Assembly (NCBI GenBank): GCA_023376005.1 | Contig: CM042139.1 | Span: forward strand, 144,050,528-144,114,527 | Direction of reading: 5' to 3' | Source: Doryteuthis pealeii | Taxonomy: Eukaryota; Mollusca; Cephalopoda; Myopsida; Loliginidae | Length of the DNA stretch: 64,000 nucleotides | Part shown: positions 36,021 to 47,868 of the stretch, in pieces | Layout of the letters: each line of letters begins with the position of its first letter | Position numbering within the stretch: position 1 is the first letter of the stretch | The notes under the pieces: model-generated | The model's input: the letters and a program-made list of their open reading frames with translations, nothing else | Told to the model about the DNA's origin: nothing | Databases searched by the model: none | Position numbers and translations under genes: made by a program

Positions 36021-37112
36021 TTCATACCAATCTACCTATACACTTCACCATGTCCATTTCCAACCAATTTCCAATCTACCTATACACTTCACCATGTCCA
36101 TTTCCAATCTATACACTTCACCATGTCCATTTCCAATCTACCTATACACTTCACCATGTCCATTTCCAATCTACCTATACACTTCACCATGTCCATTTCC
36201 AATCTACCTTACCTACACTTCACCATGTCCATTTCCAATCTACCTATACACTTCACCATGTCCATTTCCAATCTACCTATACACTTCACCATGTCCATTT
36301 CCAATCTACCTATACACTTCACCATGTCCATGTCCATTTCCAATCTACCTATACACTTCACCATGTCCATTTCCATCTACCTATTTCTCTACCTATACAC
36401 TTCACCATGTCCATTCCAAATCTACTATACACTTCACCATGTCCATTTCCAATCTACCTATACACTTCACCATGTCCATTTCCAATCTACCTATACACTT
36501 CACCATGTCCATACCAATCTACCTATACACTTCACCATGTCCATACCAATCTAACTATACACTTCACCATGTCCATATCAATCTAACTATACACTTCACC
36601 ATGTCCATACCAATCTACCTATACACTTCACCATGTCCATACCAATCTAACTATACACTTCACCATGTCCATACCAATCTAACTATACACTTCACCATGT
36701 CCATACCAATCTAACTTACACTTCACCATGTCCATACCAATCTACCTATACACTTCACCATGTCCATACCAATCTACCTATACACTTCACCATGTCCATA
36801 CCAATCTAACTATACACTTCACCATGTCCATACCAATCTACCTATACACTTCACCATGTCCATACCAATCTACCTATACACTTCACCATGTCCATGTCCA
36901 TATCAATCTACCTATACACTTCACCATGTCCATATCAATCTACCTATACACTACCAATCTCACTTCACCATGTCCATGTCCATACCAATCTAACTATACA
37001 CTTCACCATGTCCATACCAATCTACCTATACACTTCACCATGTCCATACCAATCTAACTATACACTTCACCATGTCCATACCAATCTGTCTATACACTTC
37101 ACCATGTCCATA
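36021..37112. repeat. Minisatellite, about 32 units of 32-33 bp
   Basis: Unit built on CACTTCACCATGTCCAT followed by TTCCAATCTACCTATA (33 bp, mainly 36030-36490) or ACCAATCTACCTATA (32 bp, mainly 36500-37100; AACTATA variant interspersed). Plus-strand frames stay open for long distances because the unit has no stop in any of them, giving HFTMSISNLPI-type repeats. I do not call a protein: 32-bp units change frame each repeat, and no signal or flanking exon is visible. Confidence 0.95.
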
Positions 37113-37391
37113 TTTATCTGTTACTATCTTCATATCTATTTATATATTCAGACTGTTTTGAAATATCATATATCAAACTAAAAGTCGGTGTAAACTGAAT
37201 AAAAAAAATAAAAAATAAAATAAAAAATAAAAACCAAAGAGAATATCTTGCCATCTGAGATGGTTCGTTTGTAATTGAAGATCAATATGAAACGATGCTA
37301 CATCTTATAGCTAAGTAAATATTACAGAAAAATACGATTCCAAAATACACCGAAAACACTAATTTCTATTTTGTAAACCTTTTTTCTGCAA
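37113..37391. other. No recognisable feature
   Basis: A-rich at 37200-37235; nothing else. Confidence 0.5.
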
Positions 37392-38579
<1,188 letters not shown>

Positions 38580-38870
38580 ACCGTGGTGTAATGGTTATCA
38601 TCGTAGAAATTTGATTCGGCACCCCTCGTTCAAATTCTGGATGAGATTGTTTGCATTTCACATAGCACTAACATACATGGGAAAGGTAAGAATCTAACTA
38701 TTCTCCCTCTAGCTATGAGTAAATAGTAGGGAAGACAGGACTAACTTTGATACGGTAACTGGTCTAGGAAAAGGAAAACTGAATTAAAGCCTGTTGTACT
38801 CTGCTTAAAAATTGTGTTACATCCTACTCGCACGAAGGGGTTGGTCAATAGATACACATATCTTAATAGA
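38580..38870 (+). mobile_element. SINE-A, full length
   Basis: CGTGGTGTAATGGTTATC, CGTTCAAATTCTGGATGAG, CATGGGAAAGGTAAGAATC, TATGAGTAAATAGTAGGG and GAAGGGGTTGGTCAATAG. Confidence 0.85.
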
Positions 38871-39954
38871 AAAAAACATATTTGTTGTATTAAACCTATT
38901 TTAAAAGAACCAAAAATTGGTCTTAAAAAGTCAGTCATTACAAGAGTAAGAATTACACAAAAATATGCATATACCGTATCGGTATATACATATTTTTGTT
39001 TTTTATTTTTATATAAATATTTTTGTTATATTAACACATTTTTAGGTAAACAAAAATAGTCTTAAAAAGTCAGTCCTTACACAAGTATATACGGTAATAA
39101 GTATATCTTTTCTTAAGTTTCTTTAATACATGAAAAACAAAAAAATCAATGAAAAATAGATGAGCGCAGACCCGCATCGTATTTAAAATGAAGATATAAG
39201 ACGTCATCAATTTTACTGTCACCTTTTGGTTATTTATCAATGTCCGATGCTATCAAGCATCGTTTAGTAGAGAATTACAATGAACAAATGAGTTTAGCAT
39301 TCTTTCATCTGTCTTTGCAAAGCCGATTCAGTGGAGGCAATGTCGTCCTTGTCACAGGAATTAACTGATTGCTTTTCTCTGGAAATATTAACAAGGAAAT
39401 ATTAAAGCAACTGACTTCGAATGAATGTACCTCTCAGCAACTAATTAGTAATGAACTATTGATTTGCTTTCCCTAAAAAAATCCCTCAAAAACTGTGGAA
39501 CAAAGAGAAATTTTTCTACTAATAAAAGTAATTTCCTGTTTTCAGATGCTCAAATATTTGATGAAAAAAGATTTTATATCTTTATTGAGAAGATAGGTGT
39601 TTCTATTTAAATTGTGACCCACTTGATTAAAACACTTTATATACATTGATAGCAATATCTCATCTATTGAAAGTGATATCAACATACGAACATATGGAGT
39701 TCTGATCTCTGATAAAATAAAACTAATATTCTTGCAAACTTTAGCCGTGTCAGTATTACTGTATGATTGCACCATTTAGAATCTAATGAAACGATTGGAG
39801 TAAAAGCTAGATAAAAACTACACAAGGATGTCGCGAGCTGAACAAATCCTGGAAGCAGAACTTCACAAAATAGCACTTGCTCGAGAAGTAAGAACGAACT
39901 TATATGCGACGTTCTGCTAAAGACTCCTACACATGGACACCAGTGTTAGCCAAC
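38871..39954. other. No gene; one hairpin and a short direct repeat
   Basis: GTCTTAAAAAGTCAGTC occurs at about 38921 and 39060. Otherwise unique-looking. Confidence 0.45.
38958..38998. repeat. Palindrome, 19-bp arms, one mismatch
   Basis: CAAAAATATGCATATACCG (38958-38976) pairs with 38980-38998 around TAT. Confidence 0.85.
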
Positions 39955-40024
39955 CAGTAATACCTAGTATTCATCTATGGACAGACACTTGGTGCCGTCT
40001 AAATGACTTTCCAAGAACGATAAA

Positions 40025-40059
<35 letters not shown>

Positions 40060-40095
40060 TCCGTGCGGTCGACACGCCTTGATGATGATAATGAT
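39955..40095 (+). pseudogene. LINE-like ORF end with (GA)n and (TGA)n tail
   Basis: Translation gives QTLGAV, MTFQER and then a GA-expanded stretch before GTCGACACGCCTTGATGATG. It aligns with 40170-40258 and 50240-50335, whose combined pattern (RTLDAIKRTYQERWSI, WRERVKGIRAVGTP then stop) looks like the basic C-terminus of a non-LTR retrotransposon ORF2 ending in a TGA-rich tail. Confidence 0.45.
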
Positions 40096-40169
40096 TATTG
40101 CTAATAACTTCAAACTTCACCAGAAGATTGTAAATATTTGCTATATACTATGTATAAGGAAAAAGGGGA

Positions 40170-40258
40170 GATATTTGTGCGGACACTGGATGCCATTAAG
40201 AGGACTTACCAAGAGCGATGGTCGATAGAAAGATAAAATCAAAGGCACGCCTTGATGA
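40170..40258 (+). pseudogene. LINE-like ORF end, second copy
   Basis: VRTLDAIKRTYQERWSI is open, then a stop, then GGCACGCCTTGATGATGATT. Same orientation as the copy 80 bases upstream. Confidence 0.45.
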
Positions 40259-40732
40259 TGATTATCGTGAACAAATTTGTCATCATTTCAACTTGTTTTC
40301 TTTCCTTTCTTATTTGTTAAAAATTTATGTGAAAAATAAACGATAATAAATCTTAAAGATTTTTAAAAATATATTGACTCGAAAAAATAAAAAATAAAAA
40401 AGTTTTTTTTTTTTTTATTACAATAAATGTCTTGTTTCATATAATAGATTTTTCTTAGCGTCGTTTCTTCAACAATATTGTAATTTTAAAAACTTTTAGC
40501 ACTTGGAATATGAATGAATAATTTAATGTGGAATTCCTTTTTTTTTTTACATATATACTAGTATGTACATAGAATATGATGAATATTTTCTTGGTTGTTG
40601 TTTATTAATGCTATTCTAGAAACCATTAATGCAGAATCTGTTAATAATCTTATGTATTATATGGTTTTTATTTAGTTACGCTAATTATAAGTTCGAGGTA
40701 TAGATATGAGAAATCAATAAATTAATACGAAG

Positions 40733-40734
<2 letters not shown>
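40259..40734. other. No recognisable feature
   Basis: AT-rich with T and A runs near 40395-40420. Confidence 0.5.

Positions 40735-40785
<51 letters not shown>
40735..40785. repeat. (TA)n microsatellite
   Basis: About 24 TA units at the FB2 left end. Confidence 0.95.
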
Positions 40786-40787
<2 letters not shown>

Positions 40788-40796
40788 ATATAAAAG

Positions 40797-41125
40797 AGAG
40801 TTTCATAATTTGCTTGAAGAATTGTGTATGTATTGGTTAGGAGGTTGATTTAGAAGGCTATCACAATGCAGTTTGGAATAAATAAAAAAAATAATACGGT
40901 AAATGGTGTTGCGTGTTGACCTGTATTTTTGACCCATGCATTTGGGAAGAAATGCCATAGCCGGACTGCTTCAGTTCAATTCTTTTGATAAAGAGGTATT
41001 ACCTCGGAAATTCAAGAAATAATTAAAAAATACAGGTCAACACACAACACCATTGTTACCGTATTATTATTTTTTAATATTTATTCCAAACTGCATTGTG
41101 ATAGCCTTCTAAATCAACCTCCTAA

Positions 41126-41130
<5 letters not shown>
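40797..41130. mobile_element. Foldback element FB2, arms about 105 bp
   Basis: The left arm 40831-40936 and right arm 41025-41130 are inverted copies sharing GAAGGCTATCACAATGCA with FB1. The extra terminal piece (TTCATAATTTGCTTGAAGAA) is present only on the left. In the loop, 40985-41010 reads TTGATAAA, GAGGT, ATT, ACCTC, GGAAA, which resembles a decayed hammerhead whose stem II equals that at 2859-2871. Confidence 0.75.

Positions 41131-41186
<56 letters not shown>
41130..41186. repeat. (TA)n microsatellite
   Basis: About 28 TA units abutting FB2, then (GACA)-like units. Confidence 0.95.
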
Positions 41187-41190
<4 letters not shown>

Positions 41191-41445
41191 GACAGACAGA
41201 TATATAGACAGACAGATATATGGATAGGCGAGAAAAGTTTAAATGAATCCAACAGTATGTTGAAAAATGAATGAGAGTGAAAAATAGCAAAATGAGGATG
41301 ATTTATTAATATCTGACAAAATATACCGACACTAAGTGTTTCGATTATAGATTTATGAGCTTTACGAGCCGAAACGCTGAGAAGCGATATTCCCATTAGG
41401 AACAAAGGTAATATATTTTACCTGAAAATACATTTAACATAGGCA
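41187..41445. other. No recognised gene; possible ribozyme relic
   Basis: 41328-41342 reads, on the minus strand, GAAA then ACAC/GTGT and GTC, half of a hammerhead, but no CTGANGA partner is seen. Confidence 0.3.
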
Positions 41446-41850
41446 TTTACCTAACCCACTCCCTACGGGTAGTATATGACACGATGTTGCGAGTATGTGT
41501 CATCCGGCGACGATCGAACTCACTATTCAGTTGTAATAGATCTGCAAGACTAGCTTGCTACCATTACACCAGCATAGGACACCTTTTTTACCCAACCCGT
41601 TCGCTACGGGTAGAATGTGAAAATGTCGCAAGTATGCTAAATCCAACGAGGGTCGAACTCGCTATTCAGTATTGATGGCTAGCCATTGCACCACGATGGC
41701 ACGCATTTTCCCCAACCCATTCGCTATGGGTAGGATGTGACAACGTTTCAAGTATGGGGCATGCAGCGAAAATCAAATTCGCTATTCAGTTTTAATTGAT
41801 CTGCGAGACTAGCCTGCTAACCATTACATCACGATAGGATGCCCCCAAAA
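41446..41850 (-). mobile_element. SINE-C head-to-tail trimer
   Basis: Three units (about 41446-41588, 41589-41709, 41710-41850), each in reverse with GGTGTAATGGTAGCAAG-like A box, AACTGAATAGTGAGTTCGAT and CTACCCGTAGGGAGTGGGTT. The middle unit lacks some bases near its head. SINE-A follows in the same orientation. Confidence 0.75.
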
Positions 41851-41864
41851 TGGATTTAGCATGT

Positions 41865-42145
41865 ATATATCTATTTTTACCAGCCCCTCCGCACGAGTAG
41901 GTACAATGTCAATTGCTTAAGCGGAGTTTAACAGGCTGTAATTCAGAGTTTTTCTTTTCTTGACGGGTTGCATAACAAAGGTTAAAGAGCCCAGTCAACT
42001 CTACTAATTACGTATAGCTAGAGGGAGAATAGATTCATACCTTTCCCAAGGGTATTAGTGCTATGTAAAATTCGTACTCGTTCAGGATTTTAACTTGTGT
42101 AGCCGTGTCCATTTTCAACGAAAATGGACCTTTACACCACGCATC
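41865..42145 (-). mobile_element. SINE-A, near full length
   Basis: Reverse orientation, from CCAGCCCCTCCGCACGAG to GTCCATTTTC and CACCACGCATCCC. A short duplication (AAAATGGACC) sits in the head. Confidence 0.8.
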
Positions 42146-42894
42146 CCTCAGCATTTAATATATATGCTACATTTTACCCCGTAGATGAAGTCGTAGTCAC
42201 GTTATTTATTTTAGGCACACGACAATTGGTTTCAAAAACGAAAATCTTTTGTTTTATTCTACGTATATTATTTTAAACCATACTGATTTAAGTCCCCTTT
42301 TTTCTTTCTTTTAATAGAAGTTATCTTAGCCTGAATAATTCAGTCTTTAGGCATCTTCAAAACAACCAGTAGATTTCATGCACATTTGAAATGGCCTTTT
42401 GCATATCGGCAGCAACGATTATCATAGAGAAACAGACTTGACAAGTTAGAAATGAATTTATAAAAGTTATTTCTGTTAGCTTCAATATTGAACTCTTTTT
42501 CTTAGGAAAGGCCAGTCTTTATTCTCTTTATTTCCATAAGAGCCAATATCAGGGTTTCCTTTTTTGGGATTAATGGCCTTTGGTTAACCAGCTTTAACTA
42601 TAAAGGGGAATCAAGCAAAGTGTCATTCTTTCTAAGAATAATATTCATCCACTGTGGGAGATCGAATGATATCGATCAAAACTTCCAGGGCGTTTCGGTG
42701 TGGCAGGAACAAAGTAAGATTCTGACGGCTTTCAATGCGACAGAACATGCGCAAATCTGACTGATGTCTGTCTCAAAGGAGGGAAATACGAAAATCCTTT
42801 AAGGTTTAACAAAAACGAACCGCCTTGTGATATTCTTATCGTTAGTTTATTTTAGAAAAAAAATGCTTTGGTGGGTATGGGCAATGAATATATA
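42146..42894. other. No recognisable feature
   Basis: No supportable feature. Confidence 0.5.
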
Positions 42895-43187
42895 TAAGTT
42901 AGCATAGTGTAGACAGAAACAGTGGAGCTTGGTGACTACCACTTTCTATGTGGTTCTTTATATACTATGGCGTAGTGCATGATGGGAAGATTGATCTGGT
43001 TTGTGGACATTCTGCTAAGATCGGTCTATTTTATATTGCGTTCATATCTAATTGGGTATATTATTTTAATTTGCAATTTGTTATTTAATCTATTTTTAAT
43101 TCCTTATTTTCTAATGATTTTATTTATCATTATTATTATTATCTAATCACCAAGTACCGTTGACCGTGTCTACGCTATCCTAAGTTA
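42895..43187. mobile_element. MITE-M, reference full copy
   Basis: Left end TAAGTTAGCATAGTGTAGAC with GAGCTTGGTGACTA, and right end TAATCACCAAGTACCGTTG with CTACGCTATCCTAAGTTA, form inverted repeats of about 44 bp. The 293-bp element has no coding sequence and sits in ATATA. Confidence 0.7.
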
Positions 43188-43319
43188 GATATCCATGTTC
43201 TATCACCGGTATCGAACATTATATACTAGTATATAACAAACTTATATGTAGAGAGAGATAATATAGTTTGCTTTATTTATAAGTAAAAAGTGTTCAATAT
43301 CATTGATAGAGCATGTATA
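43188..43319. repeat. Imperfect palindrome of about 60-bp arms
   Basis: ATATCCATGTTCTATCACCG at the left is mirrored by CATTGATAGAGCATGTATAT at the right, with AACAAACTTATAT against ATAATATAGTTTG near the centre. Half-units recur near 22290-22360 and 30405-30465. Confidence 0.6.
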
Positions 43320-43321
43320 TC

Positions 43322-43414
43322 TAAGTTGAGTTTGATTTGAAAGTTGCATAGGTGAGAAACTGTCACTTATCAAGTGTCGTTGACTTCATGTCTTCGCTAT
43401 CCAAACTTAAATTT
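43322..43414. mobile_element. MITE-M, miniature copy
   Basis: CTAAGTTGAG at the left and GTGTCGTTGACTTCATGTCT with CGCTATCCAAACTTA at the right. Confidence 0.5.
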
Positions 43415-43865
43415 TACTAGGGTGTAGATTGTTGTGCATTGTTAGATCCATCTTAGGACCACCATTCCCAGGGCAAATGACATTTTGTTTAAATGTCCGT
43501 TGTTTCCGTCTTTATCTCCAAATACTAAAAACTATTCTCTTAAAGAGGAAACAACACCCATTAAAAAGAATATATTTCGCCCGAAAATGCATTTTACATA
43601 TATAGTAAATTTTACACCATAGATAGAATTGCAATCATGGGATTTACTTTTAAGCTCATGAATTTATTTGTTAAAAAACAAAAACAAAAGTATTTCATTC
43701 AGGTTAAGTAAAAGGAAATCTGATCCAATCAATAAATAAGACCCCAGAAAAAAATTAGTGATGGCTAAATAAATAGTTTGTGGCCAACATGCAATAGATA
43801 AACAAGTCACGCTCAAGTCATGTTCAAACCACCTTCTCCCGTTACAGTCAGTTCGATGATCCTGT
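43415..43865. other. No recognisable feature
   Basis: No supportable feature. Confidence 0.5.
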
Positions 43866-44275
43866 GTAGTTTGTGTATTTATTTTACAGCATATCAACCC
43901 GTCTCGGGTCATTTAATGCCGAATCAATCATTTTAGTATAAGTTTCTATGTTACTCATGTGTATTAATAAATTGGTAGAAATAATTTTCATTAATTTCAT
44001 GTGTATTTATAAATAGTGATGGCTGACCCTAACAGACATATCGTTTCTTGGGCTAGACATGAACATTCGATCGATCAGGTGGGGCCTCTCCAACTGCCTG
44101 TCTAGCCGAAGTAAGGAATGTTGCATGCCATGTGAACACTTAGTATCGGTGTCAAAGATCGTTCAGCTACCTCAATCATGTCCTCAGGCATTATGGGTCG
44201 TTACCCACAGCCAACAGGTGGACCCATTTGGGGGTGTCTTACCCATCTACAGTGTGCTAGACAAGCTCAGTAAAT
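43866..44275 (-). mobile_element. Repeat X, tail and 5' part, middle missing
   Basis: Tail (TTTTACAGCATATCAACCC, GGTCATTTAATGCCGAATC) at 43866-43932; 5' half at 44028-44275 (GGAATGTTGCATGCCATGTG, CAGGCATTATGGGTCGTTAC). Confidence 0.65.
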
Positions 44276-44459
44276 AACTAATTACTATGTTTACCAATTA
44301 AAATTTACAACAAATTCTGGTTAAATAAATTAGAACAGTATTTAAAAAACAAAATTATTTCATTATTATTGATGTTTTTTTTATTTTCAAAAAGAAAACT
44401 GAAATAAAATGTTGTTTTAATAAAATATTTGTAAACTTTTTTCATAGCTACGGAAAGTG

Positions 44460-44461
<2 letters not shown>

Positions 44462-44529
<68 letters not shown>

Positions 44530-44530
44530 T
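44462..44530. repeat. (TA)n then (GA)n
   Basis: About 25 TA units followed by about 9 GA units. Confidence 0.95.
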
Positions 44531-44705
44531 ATCTGAGCAGCAAGTTACTATTTAACCAGGTTTGATGGTGATTTTTTGGGGAAAATGTAAGACACCTCTA
44601 CCATTTGGACCCCGCTATAAGAAAAATTACACGAGGCCTTGAACGTAGCAATTGAAAATCAGCAAGAAATATTCTGTGGTATTCAACCAAACCAGTTCAG
44701 AATGA

Positions 44706-44707
44706 AT

Positions 44708-44752
<45 letters not shown>
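44706..44752. repeat. (GATA)n microsatellite
   Basis: About 11 GATA units. Confidence 0.95.
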
Positions 44753-45246
44753 TATTAGTGTGTGTGCGGTGCAGAAATTGGAAACGTACATGTTTTAAGG
44801 TCATGGAGATTTAAAAAAATCTCAGATAAAAAAAAAATCAATAAATAAGAAATAAGAATCCAGAAAAATTATTCTATGACTAGAACGAATGCTTCATTTC
44901 TTCTATCTATCAAAAAAGTTTAAGCCACGTATTAAGCCTGTACTTAATTCCTCCGGTTAAGCATTTTAAACGTAAAGGCGGAAGCAGAATTTCTGCTGTC
45001 TTTATAGTGCATTCTTAAATGTGGCTTGGAGCACGATGAGCCACAATGTCTAGTCTATGACATCGTGGCGCATTATTTACTGCATACTAAAGCTGAAAGG
45101 CACTGGAGAATTGTGCCAGTTTACAGAAACTTTGAAGAAATTCTCTGATTTCATCCTGAAGACAAAGGAGAGAGAGATATTACTATAATATAGGAAATGT
45201 AGAAAATATAGCCAAAATAATAAACACATAAAAGACATCGAATAGA
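44753..45246. other. No recognisable feature
   Basis: No supportable feature. Confidence 0.5.
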
Positions 45247-45590
45247 ATTATATACATGGCGCAACGGATATAAAGTTCGAGTTGATACAGTTCTAAGCGA
45301 CAATCATCTGTGGGTTGCAGGTTCAAACCTGACTATAGACGAAGATAACTATAATACTTAACATAGCTAAAACTAGTTAATGGAATCAGAACAATCTACT
45401 CTAATGGATTCGGTTTAAAATTCCCTGAAGGCTCCCGATTACGACATGAAGGCTTCCAAGTTTGACAAGAAGGTCCCAAGAAACAGTTCGACAAGAAATA
45501 CATGAACACCTGAGGGCGCATCAACAGAAACGTTGTGTATATGATAATAAAGATGAGGAAAACAGCCCGAAAAATCTAAATAATATGAAA
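45247..45590 (+). mobile_element. SINE-E, without TA expansion
   Basis: GGCGCAACGGATATAAAG, CAGTTCTAAGCGACAATCAT, GCAGGTTCAAACCTGAC (B box), GGCTCCCGATTACGACATGA and AAAATCTAAATAATATG. The clean counterpart of 17628-17975. Confidence 0.7.
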
Positions 45591-45861
45591 TAGAAAGTAA
45601 AACGAAATTATTTGCTTAATCTTTATTTTATATATCATTCAGTATGTTTTCTTTCAGATCTTATGATGACTGTTAACTCTGAATGCTATTTGATAGTTTT
45701 AGATAATCTCATGATTCCTACGCCTATATTGGCTTTCCAAGAGCTTTTGTTAAATGGCAAATATTTCAGACACCAGAGTATTATTAAAAGCCACAACTAT
45801 CTACTCTTTAATTTGGATACTTTTGTCTGAAGTATACAGTTATATTAAGTTAATTAGGAAG
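45591..45861. other. No recognised gene
   Basis: A 72-codon open frame (45612-45830) begins with a splice-acceptor-like TTTCTTTCAG inside it, but has no known motif. Confidence 0.3.
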
Positions 45862-46147
45862 CGCGTGGTGTAATGGTTAAAGTCATGGGAAATGGACTCG
45901 TCGCCCCGAGTTCAAATCCTGGATGTGGTAATTGCATTTCACTTAGCGGTAATACCCTTGGGAAAGGTATGAATCCTACTCTCCTTCCAGCTATGGGTAA
46001 ATAGTAGGGCAGACTGGGCTCTTTAACCTTGGTTAGGCAACTGGTCTAGGAGAAGGAAAACTCTGAATTCAAACCTGCTGAACTCCGCTTAAGAAATTTA
46101 CCTTGTGTCACATCCTGCTCGTGCGGAGAGGTTGGTAAATATATATA
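45862..46147 (+). mobile_element. SINE-A, best-preserved copy
   Basis: GCGTGGTGTAATGGTTAAAG, CCGAGTTCAAATCCTGG, CCCTTGGGAAAGGTATGAAT, CAGCTATGGGTAAATAGTAG, GGCTCTTTAACCTTGGTTAG, CTCGTGCGGAGAGGTTGG and AAATATATATAC: every family segment is present. Confidence 0.9.
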
Positions 46148-46287
46148 CAGTTATATTAAGTTTGGGTGTCCTATCCTGGTGACATGGTTAGTTTTGAAGT
46201 TGAAACCAATAGACTCTTGTGCTTAAAGCAAATGACTACGACTTCATGTACTGTGTAGACTTTAGCATATACGCTAAACGCATATTT

Positions 46288-46428
46288 GGGGCGTCCCATC
46301 ATCGTGTAATGGTTATCAAGCTAGTCTCGAAGACCATTACTACTGAATAGCGAATTCAATATACGTTGTATGTTCATACTTGCAACATTGTTACATACTA
46401 CCCATGGCAAACAGGTTGAATAAATACA
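46288..46428 (+). mobile_element. SINE-C monomer
   Basis: CATCGTGTAATGGTTATCAA, CTACTGAATAGCGAATTC and CATACTACCCATGGCAAACA. Confidence 0.7.
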
Positions 46429-46451
46429 TTAAGTTAACATTGTATTTGGGG

Positions 46452-46690
46452 AGGGGAAGTTCCCATTGTATAGTGGCTAAGGTGCTGGACTGCGATCTCG
46501 TAGTAAGCGAGTTCGAACTCAAGTCTTGCTATTACGTTCATATTCGGACAAATACCCTTGGGAAAGGTATGAATACCATCATCTCCCAACTATGGGTTGA
46601 ATAGTACCACTACTGTTCTTTTATAAAGATGGATTTGGCATTAAATAACCTACGAAGATTGATATGCTATTACACAAATAAACCAAACTA
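46452..46690 (+). mobile_element. SINE-B
   Basis: CCCATTGTATAGTGGCTAAG, GCGAGTTCGAACTCAAG, CCCTTGGGAAAGGTATGAAT, TATGGGTTGAATAGTACC, GGCATTAAATAACCTAC and GATATGCTATTACAC. Three SINE families (A, C, B) sit head to tail from 45862. Confidence 0.85.
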
Positions 46691-47081
46691 AACATCGTAT
46701 TTACGAAATTTCAATGACTTCGACTTGGTAAAAAAGACATCCACTGGAAAATCTTAGATGTTTTAGTAGATTATATAACGTTATCTTTAAAAACCGGAAG
46801 TCTAGGAACTTGTAAATACATTTTCTTTGGATTTAAGTGAATCAACTTCTCCACGATTAAAACAAGAACCGAACAGTAAAAAATAAAAAATAAATAAAAG
46901 TCAAATCATCTTTTACTTAATGCAATAAAATTGAAATTCAAGGTATAAATGGAAAATAGTTTAACTTTTAAGTGGTTTACTTGACATCCGCCAAATTTTA
47001 ACATTTCACTGTTCCTTTTTTATATAATTATTAACCTTTCATCTTTTTTCGTTTTAATTGTTTTTTTTAAATTAGAATTTA
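46691..47081. other. No recognisable feature
   Basis: No supportable feature. Confidence 0.5.
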
Positions 47082-47283
47082 CTCGGGTTGTTAATGGGGA
47101 TTAGTATACGCCGATTTTATTCTTCTTCAGAGGGGTAAGACAGCCCCCCCCCCAAAAAAAAGAGGGTGTCATGAGTATGGCACTAAACTGCATCTGATGG
47201 CAAGGCTTCAGTTCTTGAGATCTGAAGAGTGTAGAGAAACTATTCACAGCCATTACTGACCCGAGGTAGTAACTGGTGCGACT
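47082..47283 (+). mobile_element. Repeat X, short form
   Basis: GGATTAGTATACGCCGATTT, CTTCAGAGGGG, GAGTATGGCACTAAACTGC and CTGATGGCAAGGCTTCAG. A C-run and A-run lie at 47145-47160. Confidence 0.6.
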
Positions 47284-47428
47284 CATGCCCTTGGGAAACA
47301 CATGAGTTATTTAGCTTTGGTTAGACAACCAATCTAGGAAAGGAAGAATGAAAAATTCAAGCCAGCATTATTACGTTTAAAGATTGACATTGTGTGACAT
47401 CCTGTTTGTGCTTGGTTAAATACATACA
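47284..47428 (+). mobile_element. SINE-A 3' half
   Basis: CTTGGGAAACACATGAG, TTAGCTTTGGTTAGACAAC, GTGTGACATCCTGTTTG and GGTTAAATACATAC. Confidence 0.7.
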
Positions 47429-47684
47429 TTGTTTTTAAAATTGTAATTGATTTTCATCGCAATTAACTCGGGTAGTCTTTTCTTTGATAGCTGAAACAAC
47501 CATTTAGGCCTCGACATTACTAATTGCACCCATGAAATAGTTGGTTGGACGGTTGTTGCGGATATCCAGGCTACTCCGGTGCAAAGAGGGACGTGGGTTC
47601 GCATCTCACAGTGAGCTAGTCTCTTTGTCATCCATACGCACTATTACTCACTATCGTAGATATGACTGAGTTGGTTGATTGATG
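47429..47684. other. No recognisable feature
   Basis: No supportable feature. Confidence 0.5.
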
Positions 47685-47868
47685 ATAACGGCATGTTAAC
47701 CTGACTGGGGTTATTTTATGCATACAGGTTAGGGAATCGTGTTCATTGTACGTTCATATTTACATTATTTTGTGTTTCTTTTGCACACAGTCCTATCGAA
47801 TACGAAAAAAAATTAAACAGATCTAATTTACACATAGATGGGACCTGTAAATTAGATCTGTTTAATTT
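47685..47868 (-). mobile_element. Repeat X 3' end closed by a palindrome
   Basis: In reverse the tail matches 60768-61060 (CATAAAATAACCCCAGTC, AACATGCCGTTATC). At its inner edge 47810-47831 and 47847-47868 are exact 22-bp inverted copies with a 15-base loop (ACATAGATGGGACCT) that is itself Repeat X sequence. Confidence 0.6.

Noticed and set aside
41328..41400. Hammerhead-like GAAA with ACAC/GTGT and GTC, and a CGAAACG with CGCT/AGCG hairpin on the other strand
   Set aside because: No acceptable CTGANGA for either half; kept only as a relic note.
44706..44752. (GATA)n as a tandem GATA-factor binding array
   Set aside because: A plain tetranucleotide microsatellite explains it.
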